Positions 1 through 18,829 of a stretch of 64,000 nt of DNA are shown here, in pieces. Both the position numbers and the translations under genes were made by a program. Source of the DNA: Streptomyces violaceoruber (lineage in GTDB: Bacteria > Actinomycetota > Actinomycetes > Streptomycetales > Streptomycetaceae); NCBI RefSeq assembly GCF_033406955.1, contig NZ_CP137734.1, forward strand, positions 496,001 through 560,000, given 5' to 3'. The notes beneath the pieces were generated by a model that saw only the letters and a list, made by a program, of their open reading frames with translations, had not been told where the DNA came from and did no database searches. Numbering within the stretch: the first letter of the stretch is position 1; each line of letters begins with the position of its first letter.

Positions 1-2014
<2,014 letters not shown>

Positions 2015-2018
<4 letters not shown>

Positions 2019-2530
2019 CGGGCCTCCTCCAGAACGCCGTCGGACGTACGTGCCCGGCCGGCCACCCGGGCCACCGGCATGATCTCTCGCGGCACTTCCA
2101 GCCCCTCCTGGGTGATCGGCTCGGGATCCGTCGCGACCAGCGGGACGCGTTCGCCGGCGCGGGCGCGGCGCGAGAACCAGATGACCTTCGCCCCGGTGTC
2201 GGTGGCGCAGCAGCCCCAGCCGTCGCTGTTGGCCGCGAGGTGCTGCAGACAGGTGCGCAGGTCCTGGTCGGGACGGAGCGCGTGGTCGTTGCCCCCTACG
2301 GCCGTGATGAGGTGCTGGTGGTTCCACCACATCTCGATCGACGTGTTCTTGTCGCTCGCGTGCTCGTCGATCGCCAGCAGCAGCATCTCGGCGCCCGAGC
2401 ACACGGGTTCGACGAGGTTCTCCAGGTTCCAGAACCGGAGGTGAGCGGCCAGGATGCGCCTGACCTGTCCGACCCGTTCCGGGCTCACTTCCACGTCGAG
2501 GTGGTAGTAGCAGGGCACTGCGGTCTTCAT
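2015..2530 (-). CDS. RsbW-like GHKL ATPase-fold protein, degenerate, coupled to glgX
   Basis: This 171-aa protein has the outline of the small HATPase_c_2 anti-sigma kinases. A segment at about residues 46-75 sits where the N-box helix should be ([14 protein letters not shown]), and a segment near 115-137 ([15 protein letters not shown]) matches the usual WG...GKTVW ending. The asparagine of the normal ELxxNAVxH N box is not present, and the glycine-rich G1/G2 loops are not recognisable, so ATP binding may be lost. It starts at ATG 2530 behind GAGGAG and overlaps glgX by 4 bp. The role is not known. By family it could bind a STAS protein or sigma factor and tie glycogen debranching to the stress switch; that is inference. 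Confidence 0.6.
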
Positions 2531-2822
2531 CGTCGTGGCTCCTCACCGCGAAGGCTCTCGCTCCTCCTCGTCCCTTGGGGGACGGGCTCCCCGATCACGA
2601 AGCGTGAGCGCTGATCGCTTCTGAGTCACTCCAGAGTGGGAGCGGTAGTCCATTCGTGCAACACGAGCAGTTCGGGGCCGGAATCCGGGCGGGAATGGGT
2701 GACGCAAAGCAGTTGAAGATCCAACAAGACGGGGCGTGACCGTCCATGCACCATGTGTGAAGAACTCGACCGTCCAGAACCCGATCGTCCGTACCCCCGG
2801 ACCGTCCGGAAGGTGACCGGCC
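2531..2822. other. Divergent intergenic region between the glgX and glgE operons
   Basis: This 292-bp spacer must hold the divergent promoters for the leftward glgX pair and the rightward glgE operon. I found no convincing -35/-10 pair or SigB-type promoter by eye and no coding potential that I trust. Confidence 0.4.
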
Positions 2823-3095
2823 ATGCTGCTCCCCGCGAAGAGCGAAGTCGCCCGGCAGCTGCGGCATTACCGCGCCTGGGAACGCTCGATGCTGGCGTCC
2901 CCCACGGACGTCACCGTCCGGACCACCTTCGAGGACTCCGGATACACCCTCTGCGTGCTGATGGGGAAGCGGTGCGCACGCGAGGCGGCGGACGCGGCCG
3001 AACGGTATCTGCGGACGAGCCTGGTCACCCATGCGCAGGAACAGCCGGAACGGCTCGCCCCGTCGGGGCACAGGGCCCCCTCCGGCGCCGCCTGA
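2823..3095 (+). CDS. DUF5133 family small protein
   Basis: A 90-aa protein with the features I associate with the streptomycete DUF5133 family: an N-terminal MLLPAKSEVARQLRHY helix and a central YTLCVLMGKRCAREAADAAERYL block. No enzymatic motif is visible and the last 20 residues look disordered. ATG 2823 is preceded by GAAGGTGA at good spacing. It ends 67 bp before glgE and is probably the first gene of the glgE operon. A paralogue lies next to the sigma factor gene at 31897-32136, with the shared signature YTLCVSTGT. Function unknown. Confidence 0.7.
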   Translation: MLLPAKSEVARQLRHYRAWERSMLASPTDVTVRTTFEDSGYTLCVLMGKRCAREAADAAERYLRTSLVTHAQEQPERLAPSGHRAPSGAA

Positions 3096-3162
3096 CCCGA
3101 ACGGCCCAACCCAATGGGCCGGGCCCGCGCCCGGCCACGAGCACGGCGGAGGTGAGATGCGG

Positions 3163-6884
<3,722 letters not shown>

Positions 6885-6912
6885 GCGTGGGCCGAGGAAA
6901 GGACGCGTCACC

Positions 6913-8274
6913 ATGCCGAAGACCGCACCCCTGCGCACGAGACGCGGGCAGCTCGCCGAGCCGATGTCGTCGCTCGGCGAGTTGCTGCGCCAGTGGCTGC
7001 CGCGCCAGCGCTGGTTCGCGGGCAAGGACCGGCCCGTGGCCGAGCTGGGTCTGCTGTCGATGACCGAGCTGTTCCCGGGCTGTCTGCACCTCCTGGTGCA
7101 CACCGGGCAGGGCTCCGTGCCCTCCCCCGGCGGTGCTCCGCCGGCCGGGGACTGCTACCAGTTGCTGCTCGGCGTGCGCGAGCAGCCGTCGCCGCGGCTG
7201 GGCCGGGCCATCATCGGACAGGTGCAGGACGGGCCGCTGGCGGGTCGGACGGTCTACGACGCGCTGCACGACCCCCGGACCGCCCAGCTGCTCCTGGAAC
7301 GGTTCCGGCACCCGGGGAAGGCGGGCCCCCTGCGCTTCGAGGCCGACCCCGCGCGGCCGGTGCCCGGCGGTCTCGCGCCGCGGCTGCTGGACGCCGAGCA
7401 GTCCAACTCCTCGCTGATCTACGGCGACGAGTTCATCCTGAAGCTGTTCCGCCGCATCCAGCCCGGCGTCAACCCCGACCTGGAGGTGCCGGACGCGCTG
7501 GCCCGGCAGGGCTGCGGCCGGGTACCGGCGCCGGTGGCCTGGATGCGCACGACCCATCCGTACGGGGCGACCCTCGGCGTGCTCCAGCCCTTCCTGCACG
7601 GCGCCTCCGACGGCTGGACCCTCTCCCTGAACGCGCTGGCCGCCGGGGACGAGTTCACCGTGCAGGCCCACGAGCTGGGGCAGGCGATGGGTGACGTGCA
7701 CCTCGCGCTGGCCTCCGCCTTCCCGGTCGGCGCACCCGGCGAGAACGGCCGTACGGCGGCCGCGATGACCGAGCGGCTGACCGCGGCGGCGCACTGCGTA
7801 CCGGCGCTGCAGCCCTTCGTCCCGGGTCTGCGGGCGGCCTTCGCGGCCCTGTCGACCTGCGACTGGGGACCGCCCGCCCAGCGCATCCACGGCGACCTGC
7901 ACCTGGGGCAGGTGCTGCGGGCCGGCCGCGACTGGTTCGTCATCGACTTCGAGGGCGAGCCCTCGCGTCCGCTGGCCGAGCGGCGCAGCGCCCACTCCCC
8001 CGTGCGGGACATCGCGGGGATGCTGCGGTCCTTCGACTACGCCGCCCGGCAGCGCCGCCCGTGGCGCCCGGAGTGGGCGCGCCGCTGCCGGGAGGCGTTC
8101 TGCGCGGGCTACGCCGCCCGCGCCGGGTGGGACCCCCGTAAGAAGCACGGCCTGCTGCGCGCCTACGAGACCGACCGTGCCGTGTATGAGGTGCTGTACG
8201 AGGCCCGGCACCGCCCCGACTGGCTTCCCGTACCCATGGCGGCGATCGAACGACTCGCCGTGAGAGGAGACTGA
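6913..8274 (+). CDS. mak: Maltokinase Mak (Pep2)
   Basis: Phosphorylates maltose with ATP to alpha-maltose-1-phosphate, the donor for GlgE. The 453-aa protein has the family opening LRQWLPRQRWFAGKDRP in an N-terminal cap domain. It then has an aminoglycoside-phosphotransferase-like kinase fold with the catalytic loop IHGDLHLGQVL (Asp328) and metal-binding VIDFEGEP (Asp345). ATG 6913 follows GAGGAAAGGA at 9 bp. It lies 28 bp after treS and 3 bp before glgB, which indicates one operon. Confidence 0.95.
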   Translation: MPKTAPLRTRRGQLAEPMSSLGELLRQWLPRQRWFAGKDRPVAELGLLSMTELFPGCLHLLVHTGQGSVPSPGGAPPAGDCYQLLLGVREQPSPRLGRAIIGQVQDGPLAGRTVYDALHDPRTAQLLLERFRHPGKAGPLRFEADPARPVPGGLAPRLLDAEQSNSSLIYGDEFILKLFRRIQPGVNPDLEVPDALARQGCGRVPAPVAWMRTTHPYGATLGVLQPFLHGASDGWTLSLNALAAGDEFTVQAHELGQAMGDVHLALASAFPVGAPGENGRTAAAMTERLTAAAHCVPALQPFVPGLRAAFAALSTCDWGPPAQRIHGDLHLGQVLRAGRDWFVIDFEGEPSRPLAERRSAHSPVRDIAGMLRSFDYAARQRRPWRPEWARRCREAFCAGYAARAGWDPRKKHGLLRAYETDRAVYEVLYEARHRPDWLPVPMAAIERLAVRGD

Positions 8275-8277
8275 CCC

Positions 8278-10503
8278 GTGGCCCTCCGCGACACCTCGAT
8301 CCCCGAGCCGTCCGGTCCCGTCCCGCCCGCACCCGGTGCGTGCGCGACCGCGCCGCCCCTGGACCCCACCGACCGGGGGCGCCTGCTGGCGGGCGCCCAC
8401 CACGACCCGCACTCCCTGCTGGGCGCCCATCCGGTGCCCGGCGGCATCGCCTTCCGGGTGCTGCGCCCCTTCGCCCGCGAGGTGGGTGTGGTCGTGGACG
8501 GCGAGCGCCACACCCTGGCGTCGGAGGAGGACGGCCTGTTCTCCGGTGTGCTGCCGCTCGCCGGGATCCCGGCGTACACGCTGGTGGTGGCCTACGAGCA
8601 GGGCGAGACGCAGGAGACGCACGACCCGTACCGCTTCCTGCCCGCCCTCGGCGAGCTGGACCTGCACCTGATCGGCGAGGGCCGGCACGAGCAGCTGTGG
8701 CAGGCCCTCGGCGCCGAGCCGATGACGCACGAGGGGGTCACCGGCACCCGGTTCACGGTGTGGGCGCCGAACGCCCAGGGCGTGCGGGTCGCCACCGACT
8801 TCACGCACTGGGACGGCACCGCGTTCCCGATGCGTTCGCTGGGTTCGTCCGGGGTCTGGGAGCTGTTCCTGCCGGGCGTCGGCGAGGGCACCCGGTACAA
8901 GTTCGAGATCCACTCGCGGTACGGCCACCGGTTCCTGAAGGCCGACCCGATGGCCCGCGCGGCCGAGGAGCCGCCGAACACCGCGTCCGTGGTGACCGCC
9001 TCGCGCTACGAGTGGGGCGACGCCCAGTGGATGCGGACCCGCGCCGACACGCCCGTGCACGGGGCGCCGTTCTCGGTGTACGAGGTGCACCTGCCGTCCT
9101 GGCGGCCGGGCCTGACCTACCGCGAGCTGGCCGAGGAGCTGCCCGCCTACGTCAAGGACCTGGGCTTCACCCACGTCGAGCTGATGCCGGTCGCGGAGCA
9201 CCCCTACGGGCCGTCCTGGGGCTACCAGGTCACCGGCTTCTACGCGCCGACCGCGCGCCTCGGCTCGCCGGACGACTTCCGCTTCCTGGTCGACGCGCTG
9301 CACCGGGCCGGAATCGGCGTCATCATGGACTGGGTGCCGGCGCACTTCCCGAAGGACGACTGGGCACTGGGCCGCTTCGACGGCGACCCGCTGTACGAGC
9401 CCGGGGACTCCCGGCGCGCGGAGCACCCGGACTGGGGCACGTACACCTTCGACTTCGCGCGGACCGAGGTGCGCAACTTCCTCGTGGCGAACGCCGTGTA
9501 CTGGTGCGAGGAGTTCCACATCGACGGGCTGCGGGTGGACGCGGTCGCCTCGATGCTCTACCTGGACTACTCGCGCGACTCCGGCCAGTGGGAGCCCAAC
9601 CAGTACGGCGGCCGGGAGGACCTGGCGGCCATGGCCTTCCTCCAGGAGATGAACGCGACCGTCTACCGGCGCTGCCCCGGCGTGGTGACCATCGCCGAGG
9701 AGTCGACCGCGTGGGGCGGGGTGACCCGGCCGACCGACACCGGCGGGCTCGGCTTCGGCCTGAAGTGGAACATGGGCTGGATGCACGACTCGCTGGAGTA
9801 CGTCGCCCACGAGCCGGTGCACCGCAGGTACCACCACCACGAGATGACCTTCTCGATGGTGTACGCGTACAGCGAGAACTACGTGCTGCCGATCTCCCAC
9901 GACGAGGTGGTGCACGGCAAGCAGGCGCTGGTGTCGAAGATGCCCGGCGACTGGTGGCAGCGGCGGGCGAACGTGCGCGCGTACCTGGGCTTCATGTGGG
10001 CCCACCCCGGCAAGCAACTGCTGTTCATGGGGCAGGAGTTCGCGCAGGGCGCCGAGTGGTCGGAGAAGCAGGGGCCCGAGTGGTGGCTCCTCGACGAGGG
10101 GTACCACTCGGCGGGCGACCACCGCGGGGTGCAGGACCTGGTCCGCGAGCTCAACACCCGCTACACGCGCACTCCGGCCCTGTGGCAGCGCGACACCGAC
10201 CCGGCCGGCTTCCGGTGGGTCTCGGTGGACGCGGCCGAGGACAACGTCTTCGCGTTCCTGCGGTACGGCACGGACGGCACTCCGCTGCTGGCGGTGTCCA
10301 ACTTCTCCCCGGTCGTCCGGCACGAGTACGCGCTCGCCGTCGGCGACGAGGCCGTCGCCTGGCAGGAGGTGCTCAACACCGACGCCGAGGAGTACGGCGG
10401 CGGCGGCGTGGGCAACCCGGACCCGGTGAAGCCGGAGGACGGGAGCATCCGGATCACGCTGCCCCCGCTGGCGACGGTGTGGCTGATGCCGTACGCCCTG
10501 TGA
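8278..10503 (+). CDS. glgB: 1,4-alpha-glucan branching enzyme GlgB
   Basis: Cuts alpha-1,4 chains and rejoins them through alpha-1,6 links (GH13_9), making the branched product of the GlgE pathway. The 741-aa protein has two N-terminal beta-sandwich modules (about 35-125 and 140-230), the barrel and a C-terminal beta domain. Catalytic residues are Asp421 ([11 protein letters not shown]) and Glu474 ([11 protein letters not shown]); the spacing of 53 matches E. coli GlgB (405/458). SHDEVVHGK carries the third acidic residue. The GTG start follows GAGAGGAGA at 7 bp. It is the last gene of the glgE operon. Confidence 0.97.
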   Translation: MALRDTSIPEPSGPVPPAPGACATAPPLDPTDRGRLLAGAHHDPHSLLGAHPVPGGIAFRVLRPFAREVGVVVDGERHTLASEEDGLFSGVLPLAGIPAYTLVVAYEQGETQETHDPYRFLPALGELDLHLIGEGRHEQLWQALGAEPMTHEGVTGTRFTVWAPNAQGVRVATDFTHWDGTAFPMRSLGSSGVWELFLPGVGEGTRYKFEIHSRYGHRFLKADPMARAAEEPPNTASVVTASRYEWGDAQWMRTRADTPVHGAPFSVYEVHLPSWRPGLTYRELAEELPAYVKDLGFTHVELMPVAEHPYGPSWGYQVTGFYAPTARLGSPDDFRFLVDALHRAGIGVIMDWVPAHFPKDDWALGRFDGDPLYEPGDSRRAEHPDWGTYTFDFARTEVRNFLVANAVYWCEEFHIDGLRVDAVASMLYLDYSRDSGQWEPNQYGGREDLAAMAFLQEMNATVYRRCPGVVTIAEESTAWGGVTRPTDTGGLGFGLKWNMGWMHDSLEYVAHEPVHRRYHHHEMTFSMVYAYSENYVLPISHDEVVHGKQALVSKMPGDWWQRRANVRAYLGFMWAHPGKQLLFMGQEFAQGAEWSEKQGPEWWLLDEGYHSAGDHRGVQDLVRELNTRYTRTPALWQRDTDPAGFRWVSVDAAEDNVFAFLRYGTDGTPLLAVSNFSPVVRHEYALAVGDEAVAWQEVLNTDAEEYGGGGVGNPDPVKPEDGSIRITLPPLATVWLMPYAL

Positions 10504-10511
10504 GCCTGCCA

Positions 10512-10552
10512 GGTGTCCGACCGGCTGTCCGGGGCAGTCGGTCGGTGACACC
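10512..10552 (+). terminator. Hairpin after glgB, candidate terminator
   Basis: GGTGTC-CGACCG pairs with CGGTCG-(gt)-GACACC, giving 12 bp with a 2-nt bulge and a 15-nt loop. It starts 9 bp after the glgB stop. There is no U-tract, as is common in Streptomyces. It may end the glgE operon before the ligase gene at 10576. Confidence 0.45.
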
Positions 10553-10575
10553 GGCCCACAGAGAGGCGGCATCAC

Positions 10576-11667
10576 GTGCGCACCGTCGGAGTGGAGGAGG
10601 AGCTCCTCCTGGTCGATCCCGCGACCGGTGAGCCGCGGGCGCTGTCCGCCGCCGTACTCGCCCGGGCCTTCCTCGACGACTCGGAGCAGGACGTCTTCGA
10701 GAAGGAACTGCACGAGCAGATGCTCGAGTTCGCCACGCATCCGCAGGCGGACATGGAGCGGCTGCACGCCGAGATCGTCCGCTGCCGCGAGGAGGCCGGG
10801 CGGCACGCCGGGGGGATCGGGTGCGCGGTCGCCGCGCTCGCCACCTCACCGCTGCCGGTGACGCCCTCCATCGGCGTGAACCGGCGCTACGAGTGGATGG
10901 CCGAGCAGTACGGCGTCGTGGTCCACGAGCAGCTGGTCCTGGGGTGTCACGTGCACGTCTCGGTCGACTCCGACGAGGAGGGCGTCGCGGTGATCGACCG
11001 GGTGCGGCCCTGGCTGCCGGTGCTGGCCGCGCTGAGCGCGAACTCGCCGTTCTGGCAGGGCCGGGACTCCTCGTACAGCAGCTACCGCAGCCGGGTCTGG
11101 CAGCGCTGGCCGTCGGCCGGTCCCACGGAGCTGTTCGGCTCGGCCGAGCGCTACCACCGCAGGGTCGCGGACATGCTCGCCACCGGGACGGTCCTGGACG
11201 ACGGGATGGTCTACTTCGACGTCCGGCTCTCCCAGCGGTATCCGACGGTCGAGTTCCGGGTCGCCGACGTCTGCCTGGACGCCTCCACCGCGGTCGTCCT
11301 GGCCGCGCTCGCCCGCGCGCTGGTCGACACGGCGGCGCGGGAGTGGCGCGCGGGCGCGGAACCGGCCGAGCACAGTGTGAGCCTGCTCCGCCTCGCGGCC
11401 TGGCGGGCCGCCCGGTCCGGGCTGACGAGCGAGCTGCTCCACCCGGCGACGATGCGGCGGATGCCGGCCGAGACGGTCGTACGGGACCTGCTGGAGCATG
11501 CCGGGGAGGCCCTCGCGGCCGCGGGCGACCTGGAACGGGTCCGCGAGGGTGTCGAGAGGTTGCTGCGGCACGGCAACGGCGCCCGGGTCCAGCGCGAGCT
11601 GCTGGCCCGCACGGGCAGCCTGCGGGAGGTCGTCGCCGCGTGCGTGCGCCGCACTCAGGCGGCCTGA
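10576..11667 (+). CDS. YbdK-like carboxylate-amine ligase (glutamate-cysteine ligase type 2)
   Basis: An ATP-grasp-like gamma-glutamylcysteine synthetase 2 family protein of 363 aa. It opens with TVGVEEELLLVDPATGE and contains the family blocks GCHVHVSVDSDEEG, RSRVWQRWPSAGP and VEFRVADVCLDA. E. coli YbdK has weak glutamate-cysteine ligase activity in vitro, but the natural substrate of the streptomycete proteins is unsettled. The GTG start at 10576 has GAGAGG about 10 bp upstream. It lies 72 bp after glgB with a hairpin between, so it may be only partly cotranscribed. The direct link to glycogen is unclear. Confidence 0.85.
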   Translation: MRTVGVEEELLLVDPATGEPRALSAAVLARAFLDDSEQDVFEKELHEQMLEFATHPQADMERLHAEIVRCREEAGRHAGGIGCAVAALATSPLPVTPSIGVNRRYEWMAEQYGVVVHEQLVLGCHVHVSVDSDEEGVAVIDRVRPWLPVLAALSANSPFWQGRDSSYSSYRSRVWQRWPSAGPTELFGSAERYHRRVADMLATGTVLDDGMVYFDVRLSQRYPTVEFRVADVCLDASTAVVLAALARALVDTAAREWRAGAEPAEHSVSLLRLAAWRAARSGLTSELLHPATMRRMPAETVVRDLLEHAGEALAAAGDLERVREGVERLLRHGNGARVQRELLARTGSLREVVAACVRRTQAA

Positions 11668-11681
11668 GCCCGTCCTCAGGC
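11662..11681. terminator. Hairpin between convergent genes
   Basis: GCCTGAG (11662-11668) pairs perfectly with CTCAGGC (11675-11681) around a 6-nt loop. The left arm contains the stop codon of the YbdK-like gene, and the convergent gene ends at 11693. A likely bidirectional terminator without a U-tract. Confidence 0.5.
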
Positions 11682-11692
11682 GGTCCGGGACA

Positions 11693-11929
11693 TCAGTAGA
11701 TCAGGGCGAGGGCGTAGCCCAGCAGCCCCACCGCGAAGATCACCACGACCGCGAGGATCAGGGCCATCGGCCCCTTGGCCCAGCCCTTGGCCGGATTGCT
11801 GAGCAGGTCCTGCGGGCCTGCCTCGGGCATGCTGCTCTCCGCCGGCGGGGTCTCCCCGGGCGGCACGCCGCCGCCCGGCTCCAGGCCGGTACTGAGTCGG
11901 GGGTCGGGATCCGGATTCACATAGCTCAT
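11693..11929 (-). CDS. Small single-pass membrane protein, DUF6480-like
   Basis: A 78-aa protein with a proline- and glycine-rich N-terminus (MSYVNPDPDPRLSTGLEPGG) and one C-terminal transmembrane helix (about residues 55-75, PMALILAVVVIFAVGLLGY). I associate this pattern with the streptomycete DUF6480 family. ATG 11929 is the sensible start because the conserved pattern begins there; longer frames run into the neighbouring promoter region. Convergent with the ligase gene and divergent from the acyl-CoA synthetase gene. Function unknown. Confidence 0.65.
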   Translation of the reverse strand: MSYVNPDPDPRLSTGLEPGGGVPPGETPPAESSMPEAGPQDLLSNPAKGWAKGPMALILAVVVIFAVGLLGYALALIY

Positions 11930-12083
11930 GGCCCCCGAGTCCCCCGATCGGGCCGAGATCACCGGGTGGGAACACTTCTGCCGTCCGGGTCCCCCGCCGC
12001 CTGCGGCTGGGCTAGCCTCCGAGCACCGTCGACCACGGTGTTCGTCGGCGACGTCACCGTCCGTACACGTCAGGAGCCGGCGC

Positions 12084-13994
12084 ATGCACGACCCCGCACT
12101 CGCTCCCCGGACCGTCCCGCCGCTGACCGGCTCGCTCGCCGACAGCCTCTTCGAGACGGCCGCCCGCACGCCGACCCTGCCGATGCTCGCCCGGCGCCGC
12201 GGCCCCGGCTCCACGGCGTGGGACGAGGTGACCGCGGTGGAGTTCCGCGACACGGTGGTCGACCTGGCCAAGGGCCTGATCGCGAGCGGGATATCGCCGG
12301 GCGACCGGGTGGCGATCCTGGCCCGCACCCGGTACGAGTGGACGGTCTTCAGCTACGCCCTGTGGACGGTGGGCGCCGAGGTGGTGCCGATCTACCCGAC
12401 CTCCTCGCGCGACCAGGTCGAGTGGATCCTGCGGGACGCGGGCTGCGTGGGCGTGCTGGTCGAGGACGAGCAGAACGTGATGACCGTCGGCTCGGTGTGC
12501 GCGTCGCTGCCCGCGCTGCGCCACGTCTGGCAGCTGGACGCGGGCGCGCTGGACACGCTGGTGGCGCGCGGCGCGTTCCTCCCGTCCGCCACGGTCGACT
12601 CCATGCGCCGCATCGTGCTGCCGGACGCCACGGCCGTGGTGGCCTACACCTCGGGCACCTCCGGCCGCGCGCTGGGCTGTGCGCTGAGCCACCGCGGCCT
12701 GGCCGCCCCGTGCGACACGCTGCTCGCCGGCTGGGGTCACACGGTGGCGCCGCCGGGAGAGCAGGGCGCGGTCCTCGCCTACCTGCCCTTCTCGCACGTG
12801 TACGGGCTGATGATCCAGAACCTCTGCGTCCGCGGCGGGTTCCTGATGGCCCACGAGCCGGCGCTGACCGGGGAGGCGCTCTCCTCGGCCCTGCGCTCCT
12901 TCCGGCCGACGTATCTGTACGCCGTCCCGTCGGTCCTGGAGAAGATCTACAAGAACTTCCTGCGCACCGCCCAGCAGGCGGGACACGGTGCCCTGTTCGA
13001 GCGGGCCGCGGCCACGGCGCGCGACTTCGCCACGGCGCTGGAGCGGCGGCGCCTGGGCCGGGGAACCGGGCCCGGACTCGACCTGCGCCTCCAGCACGCC
13101 CTGTACGAGCGGACGGTGTACCGGCGGCTGCGCTCCGCGCTGGGCGGCCGGGTGACCCGGGCCACGTCGGGCGGTTCGCCGCTCAGCCGCGAGCTCTCCC
13201 TCTTCTACGAGGGCATCGGTGTCTACGTCCACGACGGCTACGGGCTGACGGAGACCAGCGGCGGGCTGACGATGCAGCCACTGGGCCGGGAGAAGTCGGG
13301 CACCGTCGGGCAGCCGCTGCCGGGCATGGAGGTCCGGGTGGCCGACGACGGGGAGATCCTGGTACGCGGGCCGTCGCTGTTCAAGGGGTACGTCGGCGAC
13401 GGGACCGCCACCCGCGAGGTGCTGCGCGGCGGCTGGCTGGCCACCGGCGACCTCGGGCACCTGGACGCCGAGAACTACCTGGCGATCACCGGCCGCAAGA
13501 AGGACGTGATCATCACCAGCGGCGGCAAGAGCGTGGCCCCGGCCGCCCTGGAGCAGCGGCTGCGGATGCACCCGCTGGTCCACCAGGCGGTGCTGGTCGG
13601 CGACAACCGGCCCTGCGTCGGTGCGCTGATCACGCTCGACCCGGAGTTCCTGACGCACTGGCGGGCGTCCCTGGCCCTGCCCGGCGACGCTCCGGCCCGG
13701 GAGGCACGGGAGGAGAACGCGCTGCGGGAGGAGGTCGCACGGGCCGTGGCCGCGGCCAACAGCGCGGTGTCGCGCTCGGAGTCCATCCGGGTCTTCCGGG
13801 TCCTTCCGCACCCCTTCGACGTGGCGGGCGGGCTGCTCACCCCGTCGATGAAGCTCCGGCGGGACGAGATCGTACGGACCTACTCCCTGGAGATCGACGC
13901 CATGTACGAGGCGCGGTCCCACCGCCGGCCGACGACAGCGCCGCCCCAGGAGCCGGCCGGCTGGGAGGACGCGGACAACGTGTTCCTCCGCTGA
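12084..13994 (+). CDS. Long-chain acyl-CoA synthetase, FadD15-like, with altered P-loop
   Basis: An AMP-forming (ANL superfamily) ligase that should activate fatty acids with ATP and CoA. The 636-aa protein contains YTSGTSGRALGCALSH, FSHVYGLMIQN, HDGYGLTETSGG and ATGDLGHLD (core motifs), ITGRKKDVIITSGGKSVAP, and a C-terminal LTPSMKLRRDEI lysine region. The P-loop normally reads TSGTTGxPKG; here PKG is replaced by ALG, with Leu197 where the conserved lysine is expected. Activity may therefore be reduced or changed. ATG 12084 follows CAGGAG. A TAGCCT -10-like hexamer at 12013-12018 may be its promoter. Confidence 0.85.
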   Translation: MHDPALAPRTVPPLTGSLADSLFETAARTPTLPMLARRRGPGSTAWDEVTAVEFRDTVVDLAKGLIASGISPGDRVAILARTRYEWTVFSYALWTVGAEVVPIYPTSSRDQVEWILRDAGCVGVLVEDEQNVMTVGSVCASLPALRHVWQLDAGALDTLVARGAFLPSATVDSMRRIVLPDATAVVAYTSGTSGRALGCALSHRGLAAPCDTLLAGWGHTVAPPGEQGAVLAYLPFSHVYGLMIQNLCVRGGFLMAHEPALTGEALSSALRSFRPTYLYAVPSVLEKIYKNFLRTAQQAGHGALFERAAATARDFATALERRRLGRGTGPGLDLRLQHALYERTVYRRLRSALGGRVTRATSGGSPLSRELSLFYEGIGVYVHDGYGLTETSGGLTMQPLGREKSGTVGQPLPGMEVRVADDGEILVRGPSLFKGYVGDGTATREVLRGGWLATGDLGHLDAENYLAITGRKKDVIITSGGKSVAPAALEQRLRMHPLVHQAVLVGDNRPCVGALITLDPEFLTHWRASLALPGDAPAREAREENALREEVARAVAAANSAVSRSESIRVFRVLPHPFDVAGGLLTPSMKLRRDEIVRTYSLEIDAMYEARSHRRPTTAPPQEPAGWEDADNVFLR

Positions 13995-14099
13995 ACCGGC
14001 GCCCGGCCCGTCCCCGGCCCGGCACACCGGCGCGACTAGGTTCGGCCCGCACGGGAACTTACAGACGAAGGGGATGCGAAGGAGAAGGAAGGAACGACG

Positions 14100-14120
14100 C
14101 CCGGCCCGTGCCGGGCCGGG
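14100..14120 (+). promoter_or_regulatory. Hairpin touching the ribosome binding site of the next gene
   Basis: CCCGGCCC (14100-14107) pairs perfectly with GGGCCGGG (14113-14120) around a 5-nt loop. The right arm runs directly into AAGG, the presumed Shine-Dalgarno sequence for ATG 14129. The stem may limit ribosome access; alternatively, translation starts further upstream. Confidence 0.35.
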
Positions 14121-14128
14121 AAGGCGCA

Positions 14129-14563
14129 ATGGCAGCCGAGTCGCGTTGGGACAGGACACTGGCTTCCGAGGAGATCACGAACCGCACCGCCAGCTTCACC
14201 GGGGAGTTGCACAACGTGACCGGTGCGCGGCTGGTCGCGGAGGAGTTCCTCCACGACCTCGCCCGTGCGGCGCCGCCCGCGGCGCCCGAGCACTGGGACG
14301 ACATCCTCCTCGTCGTCACGGAGCTGGCGGCCAACGCCGTGCAGTACGCTCCGGGGCCGTTCCAACTGCGGCTGCGGCGGACCTTCGACGGCGTGCACGT
14401 GGTGATGCACGACACCAACACGACGGAGCCGGCGCCGCGCCCCTTCCATCCGAGCAAGGGCGGCGGCGGCATCGGCTGGCACCTGATCCACACCCTGTCC
14501 GACCAGGTGAGCGTCGTCACCGGGGAGCGGGGCAAGGACATCCACGTCTTCCTGCCCTGGTGA
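14129..14563 (+). CDS. RsbW-like ATP-binding protein (HATPase_c_2 family)
   Basis: A 144-aa single-domain GHKL ATPase of the anti-sigma-factor kinase type. The N box is intact (VTELAANAVQYAPG, about residues 66-79), MHDTN matches the G1 region, and GGGGIGWHLIHTL fits the G2 lid. It should bind ATP and either phosphorylate a STAS protein or sequester a sigma factor. ATG 14129 has GGGAAGG upstream; an in-frame GTG at 14108 is the alternative. It stands alone between fadD and the hybrid kinase gene, and its partner is unknown. The STAS protein at 21418 is a candidate by proximity. Confidence 0.8.
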   Translation: MAAESRWDRTLASEEITNRTASFTGELHNVTGARLVAEEFLHDLARAAPPAAPEHWDDILLVVTELAANAVQYAPGPFQLRLRRTFDGVHVVMHDTNTTEPAPRPFHPSKGGGGIGWHLIHTLSDQVSVVTGERGKDIHVFLPW

Positions 14564-14668
14564 CGGGCGGCCGCCGGGGCACCGCCCCGTCGTCGTCGTG
14601 GACGGCGCCCCGCACGGGCCGGGCGTGACCCGTACGGGGGCAGGCGTTCGGCCGGGTGACACATCGCT

Positions 14669-14697
14669 TTGTCCGCGCCGGGGACCTGGGTTAGCCT
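14669..14697 (+). promoter_or_regulatory. Candidate vegetative promoter for the hybrid kinase gene
   Basis: TTGTCC (14669-14674) and TAGCCT (14692-14697) are separated by 17 bp and fit the HrdB-type consensus (TTGACx, TAxxxT). Transcription would begin near 14704, giving a leader of about 125 nt before the kinase gene. Confidence 0.5.
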
Positions 14698-14827
14698 CTG
14701 GCGTATTTTTCTCCTGGGGACGAATCCGTGAACTGCGCGAACGCGGGCACGGGAGGCCGGGCCGCCCGAACGGTCCGGCAGGGGGTGGTGGGTCCTCGCC
14801 GCGAGGACCCCGGGGAGCGGAACGAGG

Positions 14828-18825
<3,998 letters not shown>

Positions 18826-18829
<4 letters not shown>

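Noticed and set aside
2640..2720. SigB-type promoter in the glgX-glgE gap
   Set aside because: A GGGT motif near 2697 has no GTTT-like element at 14-16 bp spacing.
3031..3162. Upstream extension of GlgE
   Set aside because: The added residues are Pro/Gly-rich without homology and overlap the DUF5133 gene; the ribosome site fits ATG 3163.
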